A DNA stretch of 38,692 nt from Sporothrix humicola (Eukaryota; Ascomycota; Sordariomycetes; Ophiostomatales; Ophiostomataceae). The position numbers and the translations under genes are program-made. Positions 20,646 through 31,877 of the stretch are shown here, in pieces. Where the stretch lies: the NCBI GenBank assembly GCA_021396245.1, contig WNYE01000157.1:1-38692 (forward strand). The letters run 5' to 3'. The notes beneath the pieces are model-generated. The model did not search any database and was not told where the DNA came from. It saw only the letters and a list, made by a program, of their open reading frames with translations. The stretch's first letter is position 1. The number at the start of each line of letters is the position of its first letter.

Positions 20646-22886
20646 ATGGCCCCAGTCAAGAAGAAGAGTGTGCGATCATGGGAGGCCATGGGCCTGCCCG
20701 AGTGGTGCCTTGAGGCCGTGTCCAGCATGGGCTTCACCGAACCGACACCAGCACAGGCCGCCGCGATTCCGCTCTTCTTGGGCAATTCCGACATTGTCGT
20801 GGAGGCACCAACAGGAAGCGGCAAGAGTCTTTCTTTCCTCATCCCACTCGTGGCACGCATTCTCAAGAGATTCGGCGAAAAGGATGCGGCACCGATCAAG
20901 CGTGGCCACGTCGCAGCGGTGATCCTGGCCCCTACACGAGAGCTGGCCGTTCAGCTTCACCGAGTGCTCCTCGAGCTTATCGCATTCCACCCACCATCAG
21001 CAGCCATCCTACCCTACCTACAACAACGATCAAAACATCAGCTGGAAGACGACGAAGGCGGAAAAAAGGGCAAGGGAAAGGGAAGCAAGAAGAAGCCAGG
21101 CTCGGGCCTTTCTGCGGATGGAAAACGGATAGCCGGAGAAGATGATCCCGATGCACCCTCCTTATTAGCCAACACACGGCGACCGGAGACGGCCGAGGCA
21201 GTAATTGTGCCGCAGCTCGTCATCAGCGGAGCGACAATCAAGGCCAGCGGCGATCTTGCGACCTTTTTGCGCCAAGGCACGAACATCCTTATTGGTACCC
21301 CTGGCCGACTAGCAGAAATGCTCTCCAGCCAGGCCGTCAACTCGACAGCATCCTTCGAAGCACTTGTCCTCGACGAGGCCGATCGGCTGTTAGATCTTGG
21401 CTTCGCCAGCGAACTGCGCCGTATTCTCGCATTCATCCCAAAGCAACGACGGACATTTTTGTGCTCTGCATCGGTCAACGAAGCCATCAGCGAGCTGATC
21501 AAGATGAACTTACGAAACCCGAAGCGAGTCGTTGTGCGTGTGCAAACACCAAAGCAGAGAGAGGTTCAGAAGAGTGGAAAATCCGCAATAGAAGCTGCAG
21601 CAGCCGCTCCAGAGATCGAAGAGAAGAAGACACCGGCCAGTCTGCTCAACACGTATATGGTACTGCCGTCTAGTCAAAAACTGCCAGGTTTGGTGCAGCT
21701 TTTGGAGCAGATCGAGCCAAGGCCACAGCGGACACTTGTCTTCATGGCGTCCTGTTTCTCGGTCATGTACTTCTCAGCCGTGCTTCCAAAGATCATGCCA
21801 GAAGGCTACAATGTCCTATCATTGCACGGAAAACTGAAGCCACACGTGCGGGAGGTTGCATATGAGCGGTTTCTGTCGTCCACAAAACCGTGCATATTAT
21901 TGAGTACGTTCACAGCCACCTTCTCCTTTACTTAAAGCCCATCAAATTTACTAACAACCATAGCTACTGATGTCGCTAGTCGTGGCCTTGACGTGCCAAA
22001 TGTCGACCTTGTCATCAACATCGACCCGCCAACAGATCCTAAGACCTTTTTGCATCGTTGTGGCCGCACGGGCCGTGCCGGTCGCCGTGGTCTGGCTGTT
22101 ACCATGCTGCGGCCCGGCCGTGAGGCCGAGGGCTATGTCCCGTTCCTGGCCGTGCGCAAAACACCCGTTGAGCTACTAGGCGTTGCTGTGCCTGATTTGG
22201 TTGGTGTGCTGGGCGCATTGCCAGCAAACGAGGAGGCCGATGGCAGTGCCGATCGTGAGGCGGCGGCGCTGATTACAAAAGCCATCCGTGACCAGGTCAA
22301 GGCCGACCGCGAAGTTCACGAGTTGAGCCGTCGTGCATTCGTCTCGTGGGCACGAGCTTTCAAGGAGCACCAAGCATCGTCCATCTTCCGTCCTGCCGAT
22401 GTGGACTGGGTCGATCTCGGTCACGCGTGGGGCCTGGTGCAATTGCCCAAGATGCCCGAGCTGCGTGCGGCTGGAATCACAGATCGGTCGCTGGGTCTGG
22501 AAGGCGAAATCGATGTGCGTGCCATTCCCTTCAAGGACAAGACGAAGGAGAAGGCACGCCTGGCCGAGCTGCGGGCGTTTGAACTGGCTGCCGCCGATCG
22601 TGACTTGGATGCCGAGGCAGCAGCAGCACGGGCAGCGCAGCTGGAGAAGCGCAAGCGTAATTCAGCATGGAGCAGCAAAGCGGACCGCGACAATGTGCGC
22701 GTTGAGCGTCGTGACAAAAAGCGCCGTAAGAAGGATGCAGAGCGCCTGGCACTGATGACGCCTGAGGAGCGGGCCGAGCAAGAACGCATCGAGGCTATGG
22801 TGGCTAGCATCCGTCGCAAGAACGAGGCGGAAGCAGCCAATGGCGGAGGCGAAGGTGATGAGGGATGGGCAGGTATCTCTGATTAG
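20646..22886 (+). CDS. SPB4: DEAD-box ATP-dependent rRNA helicase Spb4 (60S ribosome biogenesis)
   Basis: Two exons, 20646-21903 and 21964-22886, are joined across a 60-bp GT-AG intron (donor GTACGT, branch CTAAC at 21951-21955). This gives 726 residues. Start context is ACCATGG. RecA1 motifs: a Q-motif region GFTEPTPAQ (29-37), motif I APTGSGKS (54-61), Ia APTREL (95-100), TPGR (218-221), DEAD (243-246) and motif III as SAS (274-276) rather than SAT. A charged Lys-rich insertion (about 118-188) sits between Ia and Ib. RecA2: LSLHGKLKPHVREVAYERF, TTDVASRGLDVP (spanning the splice junction) and HRCGRTGRAGR. The C-terminal part RRAFVSWARAFKEH...ADVDWVDLGHAWGL is typical of Spb4, and a Lys/Arg/Glu coiled tail follows. 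Spb4 remodels pre-60S rRNA in the nucleolus. Confidence 0.9.
21904..21963 (+). other. spliceosomal intron in SPB4
   Basis: Donor GTACGT, branch CTAAC at 21951-21955 and acceptor CATAG. Splicing joins TTG-A to CT-ACT and restores the helicase motif ILLTTDVASRGLD. Reading through the intron hits a stop codon within about ten codons. Confidence 0.92.
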
Positions 22887-23190
22887 GTGGTGTCTTTTGT
22901 CTTATATGGTTGTGTACATTCATAGCATGGCATTTACTGGCATTTTGGTTTGTAAAAATAGATAGCGTAGTAATAGTAATTTTGCTTTTTGAAGTTAAAT
23001 ATACATTTTCTACACGTGGATTTTCGTCGACACTTTTATTTATTTTATTTTTTAAAAAAGAAAAAAAAAAAAAAAAAAAAAACATGACAATTGATTAAGA
23101 AATGCCTATAAATAAAAATAAAATAAAATCGGGTATCATTTTCTAACAAATATAAATATCGGCAAGTCGCACAACTTTAACCGTAGAAAG
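22887..23190. other. convergent 3' spacer with poly-A tract
   Basis: This 304-bp, AT-rich gap lies between the 3' ends of SPB4 (plus) and the LENG1-like gene (minus). It carries a 22-base poly-A run (23061-23082) and several AATAAA-like strings suited to 3'-end formation in both directions. Confidence 0.6.
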
Positions 23191-24571
23191 TTATGCTGAG
23201 ATACGGGCCTTCGGCGACAATGACCTATCCCTACTCCTTGGCCTCACTCGATGTGAACGGCCACGGTCGTCTCGGTCACGATGATGATGGCGGCTCCTTT
23301 CTCTATCCCTGTTCCTGTCGCCATCTCTGTCGTCACGATGATGGTGTCGTTCCCGATCGTGACGGTGCCTCCTTTCTGAATGTCTGTCATCTCGACTGTC
23401 TCTTTCATCCCGCCCGTCATGATGCGAGTAGTGCCGTCTCTCTTTATCGCCTCTACCGTCTTTCCTTTTCATTTCTTTCGTATTACCGTCCAATCTGAAG
23501 CCATCGAGGCTGTCAACCTCATCCCCGTCTTCTTCATCTCGTCGTCTATCATCATGTCGGTCCCGGTGTCCTCGATGTTCCCGGTGTTCCCGGTGTTCCC
23601 GGTGACGGCCCCTATCACGGTGCTCTCGTCTTCTGTGATGCCGATGGCGCTCCCGCTCTCTACTCCGCTCTTCCTCCTGTTCAGCCACCAAGGCAGCCAT
23701 GTCCCGCTTTCGTTCATCGTTTTCGCGCTGTCGTTCTTGCTTGAGGGCACGCACGGCGGCCGCGCCTTGACGCATGGCAGCCAGGGGGTCGGCAGCCATG
23801 GACCCTGCGGGGGTCGAGATGGGTGGCCTACGAGGCCTATTATTGTTGTTGTTGGACGGGTCAAAAGATGCGGACGAGAACGAGGGTTTGGAGGCCGGCG
23901 TCGGCCCCTTTTCGCCAGCATACCAGGCACTCAAAGCATTGGGGCCGCCGGCAGCATCGGCGAAGCGCATGGAGGAGGGTGGTGCGTCCGGTACCGGGTC
24001 GGCTGATCGCGACGTTTGTGATCTCTGTGCAAGGGCCTCTGCCTGTAACTGGCCAAACAGGTCAAAGTTTCCGTTGCGGTCGACAAGGGGCCGATCGGTG
24101 TCGGCAGCGCCAGTCTTTTGTCGTTTGGCGATTGCACTGCCCTCTTCCTCCTCGACCTGCGCCCGTGCCATGCGCATCTCAAAGTCGGTGTCGTCTTCGC
24201 CATGTCGTTTGCGCGGCCGTCGTGTGGACGTCCGAGACGACGCCACGAGGGCAGAAGATGCAGTCTCTGTTTGCTCCTGGCGGGTTGCACGCTCGGCTGC
24301 GGCCCATTTGGACTGCTCGGCGGATTCATCTCCCCTGTCACTGGTAGCCTCTCCCCTCAACTGGGCCGCTCGTTGTGACGACTCGGCGGCGCGCTGCTGG
24401 CGCTCTTCGTCCTCTTCGCGTGCACGGGCTTCGGCCTCGTCGCGACGGACGCGCGCGATATTGTCTGCATTGTAGACATGCCACGACTTTTTGGCAAGGA
24501 GTTTTCTGGAGAAGGTTAGTTGTAAGTTCTAAAAAAGGACGCCACAGAAAATAGAGCACGTACAAAGGCAT
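23191..24571 (-). CDS. LENG1-like protein with N-terminal CIR domain and Arg/Asp/His-rich tail
   Basis: Exon 1 is only eight bases (24564-24571, ATGCCTTT). A 58-bp intron with branch ACTAAC separates it from exon 2 (23191-24505), giving 440 residues. The N-terminus, MPLKLLAKKSWHVYNADN followed by IARVRRDEAEAR, is the CIR N-terminal domain seen in LENG1 and some splicing or co-repressor proteins. A conserved NGNFDLFGQ follows in the middle. The rest is coiled, Glu/Arg-rich, then long runs of His/Arg/Asp (EHREHREHRGHRDR) ending RDRSLSPKA, like RS/RD domains of splicing factors. A nuclear, spliceosome-associated role is inferred from these features only. The start is supported because splicing restores the canonical domain beginning MPL-LL-KKSW. 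Confidence 0.85.
24506..24563 (-). other. spliceosomal intron after an 8-nt first coding exon
   Basis: Donor GTACGT and acceptor TCCAG in coding sense, with branch ACTAAC before the acceptor. Joining TT to A-AAA-CTC yields MPLKLLAKKSW. Confidence 0.88.
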
Positions 24572-25465
24572 TTTGCGATAAAGTGAATATGCATCGTGTG
24601 GTGTAACTTGGAGGATGTGTGGTGAGGTTGGTTCCTAGCAGGTGCCTATCAAACCATTGATGACTAAGCGCAATTATTTCATCTCAACTAACACGCCTTG
24701 TGTTCTTCACATTTTGCATCACTTTCATCTCTACTTCTTCAAATGGCAAAATTCGCATGGCAATCACAAGGCAATGTATTTCATGAAACTTGATTTAATT
24801 CAAAGAAATTATAAGCAAAAATGGACATAAAAACAAATAGGGTATCCTGGCGACTTCAAAACTGAAAACAAACAGAACGAGAGCCCGTCCATCCAACGAC
24901 CTCCGTCGCTCCGTTATTAAGCTCTCTCGTTCTTCCACCGCGTCTGTATATATTTGCGTCAGGGTATTGGGGTTTGTCGTAAACAATTGCTGGGTGGTAG
25001 GATTCCGCCCGTAAAAATACAAGATTAGACCGATTTTGTCGTTTTTTTTTGTGGGTGTTTTTGTGTTCAGTGGGCTGTTGTGAATAAAGGAAAGCATCGC
25101 GCGCAACGCAGTCTCGCAATATCGTATCGTGGTGAAATAAGAAAAGGCAAGGATCGCAGGGAATTGCAGGGGCGGGACAATCGGGAGGGTGGAATTACGC
25201 CTACGCCGAGAAGAGCGTCTTCCAGTTTGAATCTGTGGCTAAACGACCGCAAGACAACCCCATCCCCCGTCAAGTCAGCGAGAACGGCAAAAAGACACGA
25301 CTGTATGAAAAACGAAAGCGCCTTTCGGCCCTGGTGTTCGTGATCATCTTGAAGAGACGTTTTAAGGCTCTCTCAAAAGACTTTTCAGTCTTTCTCAAAA
25401 GGCTTCATCCCCAGGAAGTCGTGCTAGCCACTCTCACAACACAACGTCTCATTTGAGTTATCCCT
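24572..25465. other. spacer upstream of the LENG1-like gene
   Basis: This 0.9 kb gap lies between two minus-strand genes. It should contain the LENG1-like promoter and the 3' UTR of the stomatin gene. The part nearest the LENG1-like gene is AT-rich. No gene or RNA structure was recognised. Confidence 0.5.
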
Positions 25466-26643
25466 CTAGATGTTCTCGATCACCCGGGCGTTGACGGCAG
25501 ACTGGAAACCGTGGTCCTGACCTGCAAACTCTGAGAAGTGGCTGGGCTCACCCTCATTCTCCTTGTTCAAGGCGGCGTTGAACGCGGGCGAACCGGGCAT
25601 GGTCTGGTTGGCGGCGGGCAGGAAAATGACCTTGCTGTTGGCGGACTTGGCCATGGCCTGCATGGCCTCGAGGTAGCGGATCTGCATGGCGGGAGCAGAC
25701 GACAGGATATCGGCGGCCTGGCGCATGAGCTTGGCGGACTCGACCTCGGCCTTGGCGGCAATGATCTTGGATTCACCAAGACGCGTGCTCTGGGCGGCCA
25801 TGGAGAGAGACTCCTGGAGCTCTTGGCTGAAGATAATGTCCTTGATGAGCATGCTCTCGACCTGGACACCCCAGCCGGCGGCAACGTCCTCAATGATTTC
25901 TCCAATGGACTGGGCGATCTCCTCGCGGCGCTCAATGACGTCCTGCAGGACGCGGGCACCGACGACGTGGCGCAGCGTGGTCTGGGTACGCTCGATAAGG
26001 GCCTGGCGGACGTTGGCAATGCCGAAGGCGGCCTTGTGGGGGCTGACAATGTGGTAGTAGATGACCGAGGTGAGGTGGACGGTGACGTTGTCCTTGGTCA
26101 TGCAGACTTGCTTGGGGACCTCGACAATCTGGATCTTGACGTCGACCTGGATGAGGCGCTCGCTGAGAGGGTTGATCTTGACCAGGCCGGGGTCGACAGC
26201 CTTGTAGAAGCGGCCGAACTTGGTGACGAGGCCAACGTTACCCTGGCCAACGCTCTTGTAGGGGTTCGGGCAGCAGATGCAGCAGGGAATGGCACCCAGA
26301 GTACCGACGCAGGAGCCGAGGGCGTTGACTGTTATGTTAGTATTTGTTACAGGAGAACGTGTTGTGAAAATCATTGGGTGGGCGTGAACATACTCATGCC
26401 ACCGTACCAGCCGGCCGGGTTGTGGTCGTCGCCGACAATGGACGCGTAGCTCATCTGCAAGTCCTCCTTCTTGGGCGGGACGACGGCCATGTTGACCTGG
26501 GGGCGGAAACCGACATCAGAAACGGGCTTGCCACCGTTGGCGCCGTTGCTGCTGCCGGGAGCAGCGTAGGCACCGTGGGCACCGGGTGCACCGGGTGCAC
26601 CGTGTGGGCCACCGGCGGCAGAGCTGGCTGCAGAAGCGCTCAT
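25466..26643 (-). CDS. stomatin-family (SPFH/band 7) membrane scaffold protein
   Basis: Two exons, 26394-26643 and 25466-26328, are joined over a 65-bp intron (donor GTATGT, branch ACTAAC), giving 370 residues. The N-terminal 85 residues are Ala/Gly/Pro-rich and likely disordered. A short hydrophobic Cys-rich stretch, GSCVGTLGAIPCCICCPNPY, follows; it would form the monotopic membrane hairpin, with palmitoylatable cysteines. The SPFH domain begins at about VGQGNVGLVTKFGRFYKAVD and continues through VDVKIQIVEVPKQVCMTKDN, LRHVVGARVLQDVIERREEI and GVQVESMLIKDIIFSQELQE. An Ala-rich helix, AAQSTRLGESKIIAAKAEVE, and the hydrophobic IFLPA segment follow, as in stomatins. Such proteins oligomerise and organise membrane domains. 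The plus strand carries a long open frame here, which is a shadow of biased codon use. Confidence 0.92.
26329..26393 (-). other. spliceosomal intron in the stomatin gene
   Basis: Coding-sense donor GTATGT and acceptor ACAG, with branch ACTAAC. Splicing joins ATG-A to TC-AAC (M-I-N) and links the disordered N-terminus to the Cys-rich membrane hairpin. Confidence 0.9.
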
Positions 26644-28671
26644 GTTGGCGGTGGTGAGGAGTGACTGGGTGTCGGAGTGAGAAGCTATTTTGGATTGATT
26701 TCTTCCGCGATGAGATGGTGCGAAAGAGTCGAGTCGAGCAAAGGCAGTCGATAGGCTGAAGCTGTTTGTAATATGATGGTGGCCGAAAAAGACTAATGTC
26801 TAATGTTTGTGTGTTGTGAATGCTTGGGGGTATCAAAGACGGGTGGGGTGATGATGAAACAAAAGAGGAGGAGAGAAGCTTCTTCCGGGTGAAAACAAAA
26901 CGAGGATCACAGGCTCTTTATATATTTGGTATGGGGGAAAGAACGAAATGACAAGAATGGATAGAATGGGGGTGGTTTAGAGTGTTTTGGTGTGCCGAGC
27001 ATCCTTGGTGTGTGTGCTTGGGTATTGGGTGTGCTGGTCGCACTTTCCCTTTCCCACCAGTGACAAGGAGCTCGATGCGTGCACAATGTCGCGTTGCTCG
27101 TACGGCAGACTCAGGGCGTTCTTGCCTCCAGGGCTGTTTGTGTCGATCGGCGTGTGCTGTGACCCAGAGATTGAGAAGGAAGGGGCAACAAAGCCAAGAC
27201 TGGGGACAGGACAAGGCACCGTGTGTCTTGGGGGCAGGTGCTAGTGCCAACCAGCCAACTGCCAAGGGACGCCTCAAAGACGTGTTTGGCAAGTCTGGCT
27301 GTGCAACGGCGGTGCAACCCTGTTAAGTCTGATAATTAGTGTGTTAGTGCCGTTGACACGCTGTAAGTTCACAAGCTCCCAAGCTCCAAGCACTCCCGTA
27401 TTCTGCCCAACATTTGACAATCTCCAGCACTCAATCAGACCCAATTGACCCCAAATTGGCCCCAGCAAAATACTCTTTTGGGACACACGCTGCGCTATTA
27501 GCGTGGAAACAGGGGGTGCCTTGGGGGGCGTTCGGGGAAAAAAGGACAGGAGTCGGCACTGTCTCATGTCGAGTGTGGGCTATTGCGTAATAGGGAGTTA
27601 GGGGTGGATAGTGCTACGACCCAGAAGAATGTTAGGGTGTCAGGGCGCGCGCACAGTGTGGACTGTGTCCAGTGGTGTTTGTTGACTTCTGACGGCACAA
27701 AAACGATCAGTAGGTCGAAAGGTGTGGCAGTGTGGCACGATCGTCTGGAAGCGCACGGCCGTTGGTGCCGCTTCCCGTTCTCTTCTGGTCCTTTCCGTTT
27801 TTGTGTTTTGCTTTTTGCTTTTGTTTTTTTTTCTCCTCTTTTGCTGCTCCCCCTTCGTGTGTTCACCGACGACGGCACGGTTGGGCTTTGGCCTTTGTTG
27901 CCCGATGCATTTGAGATTGGCGATGCGTGGGACAAGTGACAGAGGTCAAGGATGAGCTCCTCTCCATTGTGGCTTTTTCGTCTTCCTTTTTTTCTTGTCT
28001 CCTTTTTCAATTTACAAAAGTGCTATTCGGCGTCTCCTTTGGGAAGCTCGGGAAGCTTGCAAGAAGCACTTGATCAAGCTTCTCCATCGGGATTGCTCGA
28101 CAAGGTGTTATGGCCGTTTGCAAAGGCAGAGCTCGCTCGTGTTCTTGAATTTCTTAAGTCTCAATGTCATCACCGGCACCGATGCGCCGATGACGCCCAT
28201 GTCTTCAAGTAGACAGACTCGACAGATAAAGGAGCACAGTGCGGCGCAGCGGCTACAGCACGGTGGGGCCATGGGACCCAGTTGGGCTGTTCGCCAACGT
28301 CCGCTAGCGATTAGGTATCTTTTTGCGGGCGCTACAGACACCACCACTGTTTAGTTACTCGACCTTCCGAGCCTCCTCACCTCGGTCGCGTCGTCCAACT
28401 TCAAACTCGCCACTTCACAGCCTTGAACCCTTCATTGAGAGAGAAATACCACGCAGAGCTTGTGCCTGTGAAAAAAGCGAAAGAAACAGGATCACATAAA
28501 CAAAAGGACAAGGTGCCAAAACGACAAAAAGACGCCGTGGCCGTTTGTCTCCACGGATCGACGTCAGGTGCACAGCTCATCTTTTTGGGTTCCTTACCCG
28601 GAGTTCCAAATACTTTTGTGCAAGCTTGCAAAGGCCAGGCAATCGCGGTAGCTTCCAGTTGTCGAGCTAAG

Positions 28672-28704
28672 GCACGGCTGCATTGCCAGCCGTGAAAGCC
28701 GTGC
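28672..28704. repeat. short inverted repeat with two competing pairings
   Basis: CACGGCT (28673-28679) can pair with AGCCGTG at 28688-28694 over an 8-nt loop. The slightly longer GCACGGCT (28672-28679) can pair with AGCCGTGC at 28697-28704. The two right arms are near copies, so two hairpins exclude each other. Confidence 0.7.
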
Positions 28705-30627
28705 AGCGATAGCTCACAATGACATAAGAAGGCAGCTGCTGGTTGGACAACAAAGTGTCAAAGATGGGGTATGATAGTGGCTCAGTGGCTTTTGAGAAAG
28801 AGGAAGGGGAACATCGTCTGCAGCTAGTTGTCACACCCTTTGTTTTTTGTGTCGCAAGAGAGTCGGCACTCGGATGAACACAAACGTGTCAGCGCTATCA
28901 AAAAAGAGCAGAAAGGGATATCGGGCAAAAAAAAGCAAAAGAAAACCAAAGAGAAGAGATCGGTGAGAATAGATGATGATTCGAGAGAACGAAGCCTTTC
29001 GGAAGAGGTGTGTCCCGGCTGCTGATGCCTTTTGTCTTGCTTCGAAGTTAGAGTGTCTCGTTCACTATGAGGAATCAACAACACTTCAAAATAAGTCTGG
29101 GCCTTGTGAGGGGAAGGGGCACGCGAAGGGGCCACGACCCCTACACAAAGTGTATCATGATCGGAGGGGTGCCGTTCGCGCACTGACCGAAACGTTTCTT
29201 GTGTTGGCCCCTGCTCAGGACCTTCTGTTTTCTGGTTGTGAATATGGACGACGTTTTCTTTTCCTTTTTCTCTTTTTGTTTGTCCACTTTCACAACGTCC
29301 AGACCGCGTTTCTCCAAATGATGGATGCATCTCTCCCACCACCAAAGTGGACTAAGCTTTTGTGCCGAAGTTCCGTTTTGATGGAGAAGGTGCTGTTAAT
29401 TGAGCTTGTGGTCATGTTCTCTTTTGTCTTTTTCTTCACTTGGTCTTCTTTTTCATAAACTCGCGCATGGCATGGCACATTATTTTGCACTGCCACTTCC
29501 AGAAGGCAAAAAGAAGGAAGCGGGGACCGGGCGAGGACGTGTGATGCTCGAAAGGGTGTCCAGGCTTGTGTCTTTGTGCCCCGATGTGTGTTGCACAATT
29601 AAGACAGCCGACGCGACCCAACGGGTGATGCACGACTCGACGAGACGAAAAGAAAGAAAGAAAACCAAATGGCCACAAAGGGAAAGCGAGTGAGTGGCTG
29701 CACCCAAGACACAAAGCTTGGCGCCCACTATATTTTCTGGGGTTCAGTGTTCCATGTGGGGCGGGCACGGCAGACGGACCCAGTACGAGATACGATGGAT
29801 GGGATGGAAGGAACGACGGAATGCTGTTGTGCTTCCATTGAGATGAACGGGCAACAACAACCACCAACTCTACATTCAACATCCAACAACCATCTTATCA
29901 ATCGTATGGTGGGCCATTGAGAGAAAGGCCAGATGAAGAATTTGTCTTGGGACTGTCGGTCACAACCTACCTTCTGCGCTGACCGAGATACGAGAAAAGC
30001 CATTGCCCGGCTCACAGCCTCGTGGGATTCTTTGTGGCGTGTTTGAATGTGATGACAGCAAGGCGGCATGGGGCCGGCTTCACTTCTGCCTCTCGTTGGG
30101 CATGGCTCTTCTGATGATGTTATCATATTTTTGATTGACTCTTTCTCGTCCTCCGTACTCCTTTTCCTGAGCATGTTCGGGCAGTGCTGACGGTCGGTTG
30201 GCGATGTGGTCGCTCTTTCCTCCATCGCTCGCATGTTTGCGAAATACTTGTTGCTCACTATAAATCCAGAAGCGGCAGTGACCTACAACTTGTACCTTTT
30301 CCTTTCGCCATGGTTTCATTGACAACTTGTGTCTCCTATTTTCCTTTCTCGACATCATGCCAGCTGACATGATAGGGGAACAAACACGACAAGTACTCCG
30401 TAAACGAGCAAGAAATAAAGTACAGAAGCGCGAGTTAACCGAAATTGAACCAGGCGCCCGCCCTATCGCCTCTTCGACATACCAGTCGCTTGCGGATCTC
30501 GAGGCTTGGCAATGAAGCTTTTGTGAAATTTATTCAGGAAACAATTTGGATTGAGCAACAAGTGCGACTTAGCTCAGATCGACTCGGTGCTCCTCGAAGC
30601 TGGCTCAGTTGGAAGCTGTGCCCTACG

Positions 30628-30654
30628 ACGCCCCAGGGGCTTCCTGGGAGGCGT
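30628..30654. repeat. hairpin ACGCC-CCAGG / CCTGG-GA-GGCGT followed by T-tract
   Basis: Two 5-bp stem segments are separated by a GA bulge, with loop GGCTT. The stem is followed directly by a run of T. It resembles an intrinsic terminator in outline, but such elements are not expected in a fungal nuclear genome. Confidence 0.6.
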
Positions 30655-31183
30655 TTTTGGAGCAAGGGAACAGGAGGGTATGAAGACAAGCTCGACAAGG
30701 CTCGGAGGCTTGATGAGCGCGAAAGGGTTGCATGGGCGTGAGAAAGTGACGGCATCGCTTGCCTGGCGAGCCAGGTCTGCTGCCAACTGTGTTTCCACTG
30801 TGTCTGTGTTATTGGCAGATTGGCACGCAAAAGCGCAGCAGTCGGCACACTAGCCAAAGCAACGCCCGAATAACCGACTCTGCCAGTATCCACTGAGCAA
30901 CGCCCTGGGTCCACTGTAAAATTATGCCGAAACGATGGAGAAATCCACTGGGTGGTGAAAAGGCGACCCCTGAGGAAATAAATTTTCGGGGGGGCAAAAT
31001 GGCCCGCACTGTGCCCCTTCAGCCTCTTGATCCTCTTCGGGGCCATCGCCACTGCGTGCCATTTTGTGTTGATCTGATAGTTGATCACTTTTGCTTCTTC
31101 TCGACGTCTTTTGCACAGCCTCGTCCCACTGCCAACCCAAGGAAACCACATGACCTATGTTGACTAAGAATCTGGGCCGCATC

Positions 31184-31208
31184 GACCATGCATCTCCGGT
31201 GCATGGTC
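31184..31208. repeat. perfect 9-bp inverted repeat
   Basis: GACCATGCA (31184-31192) and TGCATGGTC (31200-31208) are exact reverse complements around the 7-nt loop TCTCCGG. Confidence 0.8.
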
Positions 31209-31274
31209 CTGGCGTCGTTTCTTGGCTTCTTGACCGTTGTTCTTTTCGCATATTCCGGCGGCCGAGATTGCCGA

Positions 31275-31292
31275 CCTCCGAGAAGTCGGAGG
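31275..31292. repeat. 7-bp inverted repeat with GAAG tetraloop
   Basis: CCTCCGA (31275-31281) and TCGGAGG (31286-31292) pair perfectly around GAAG. It lies about 70 bp from the 31184-31208 hairpin. Confidence 0.75.
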
Positions 31293-31841
31293 GTTAAAGA
31301 AATACAGGGACAAAACGAAGCAAAAGTCATGGCCGGGTGAAGACCGGACACAGACCGGGCAACACCGAAGTCCGCGAGGGCTGCTTCTGGCAACTGGCCG
31401 CCGAACCACGTCAAGTTGGCAGCTAGGACAAAGACAACGATGGTAGTTTTCTTGGCTGACGTCGGAGCACAACAGCGTGATCTTATCACCACAGGGATTG
31501 TGGAACAGACGGCACTTCTCGACGACAGCGAATCGTCTTACAAAACTCAGTTAAAAGTACACAGGGCTGGCCAATCTTTGTTGTCTGTGTTCAATTCGAC
31601 ATCGATGTTGACGTTTTTGTGTTGCAAAACCTCGTATTGCCATCTCGATTTGCAGAGAAAAATACCCGAAAAGACCTTGGAGACGGCATCAAACAAGGAT
31701 GAAGATAAAAGGCAAAGACATGGCACAACGACATATGCAGCCCAAATGCCAAGCAAAAGTACTCCAACAATCAGGACAAAGTCGAGCCGGCAGGCATATG
31801 GACCTCATTTTCTACTTGTATGGATCCCCGATGATGTTCCG

Positions 31842-31843
<2 letters not shown>

Positions 31844-31875
<32 letters not shown>
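31844..31875. repeat. 32-base poly-A run
   Basis: An uninterrupted run of 32 A residues in a gene-free region, followed by GAAGGAAACG. No flanking target-site duplication was evident. It may be simple slippage or the tail of an old retroposed element. Confidence 0.8.

Positions 31876-31877
<2 letters not shown>

Noticed and set aside
23380..24475. Long plus-strand open frames (208, 233 and 174 codons)
   Set aside because: They are opposite the LENG1-like gene, whose repetitive Arg/Asp/His codons create stop-free antisense frames.
25538..26449. 303-codon plus-strand open frame, Gly/Leu/Asp-rich
   Set aside because: It lies exactly opposite the stomatin gene, including its intron, has no domain and is explained by codon bias of the true strand.
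15893..28677. 14-mer CGAGCTAAGGCACG present near 15,895 and again near 28,663
   Set aside because: One shared 14-mer in a 38-kb window is expected by chance and the flanks differ.
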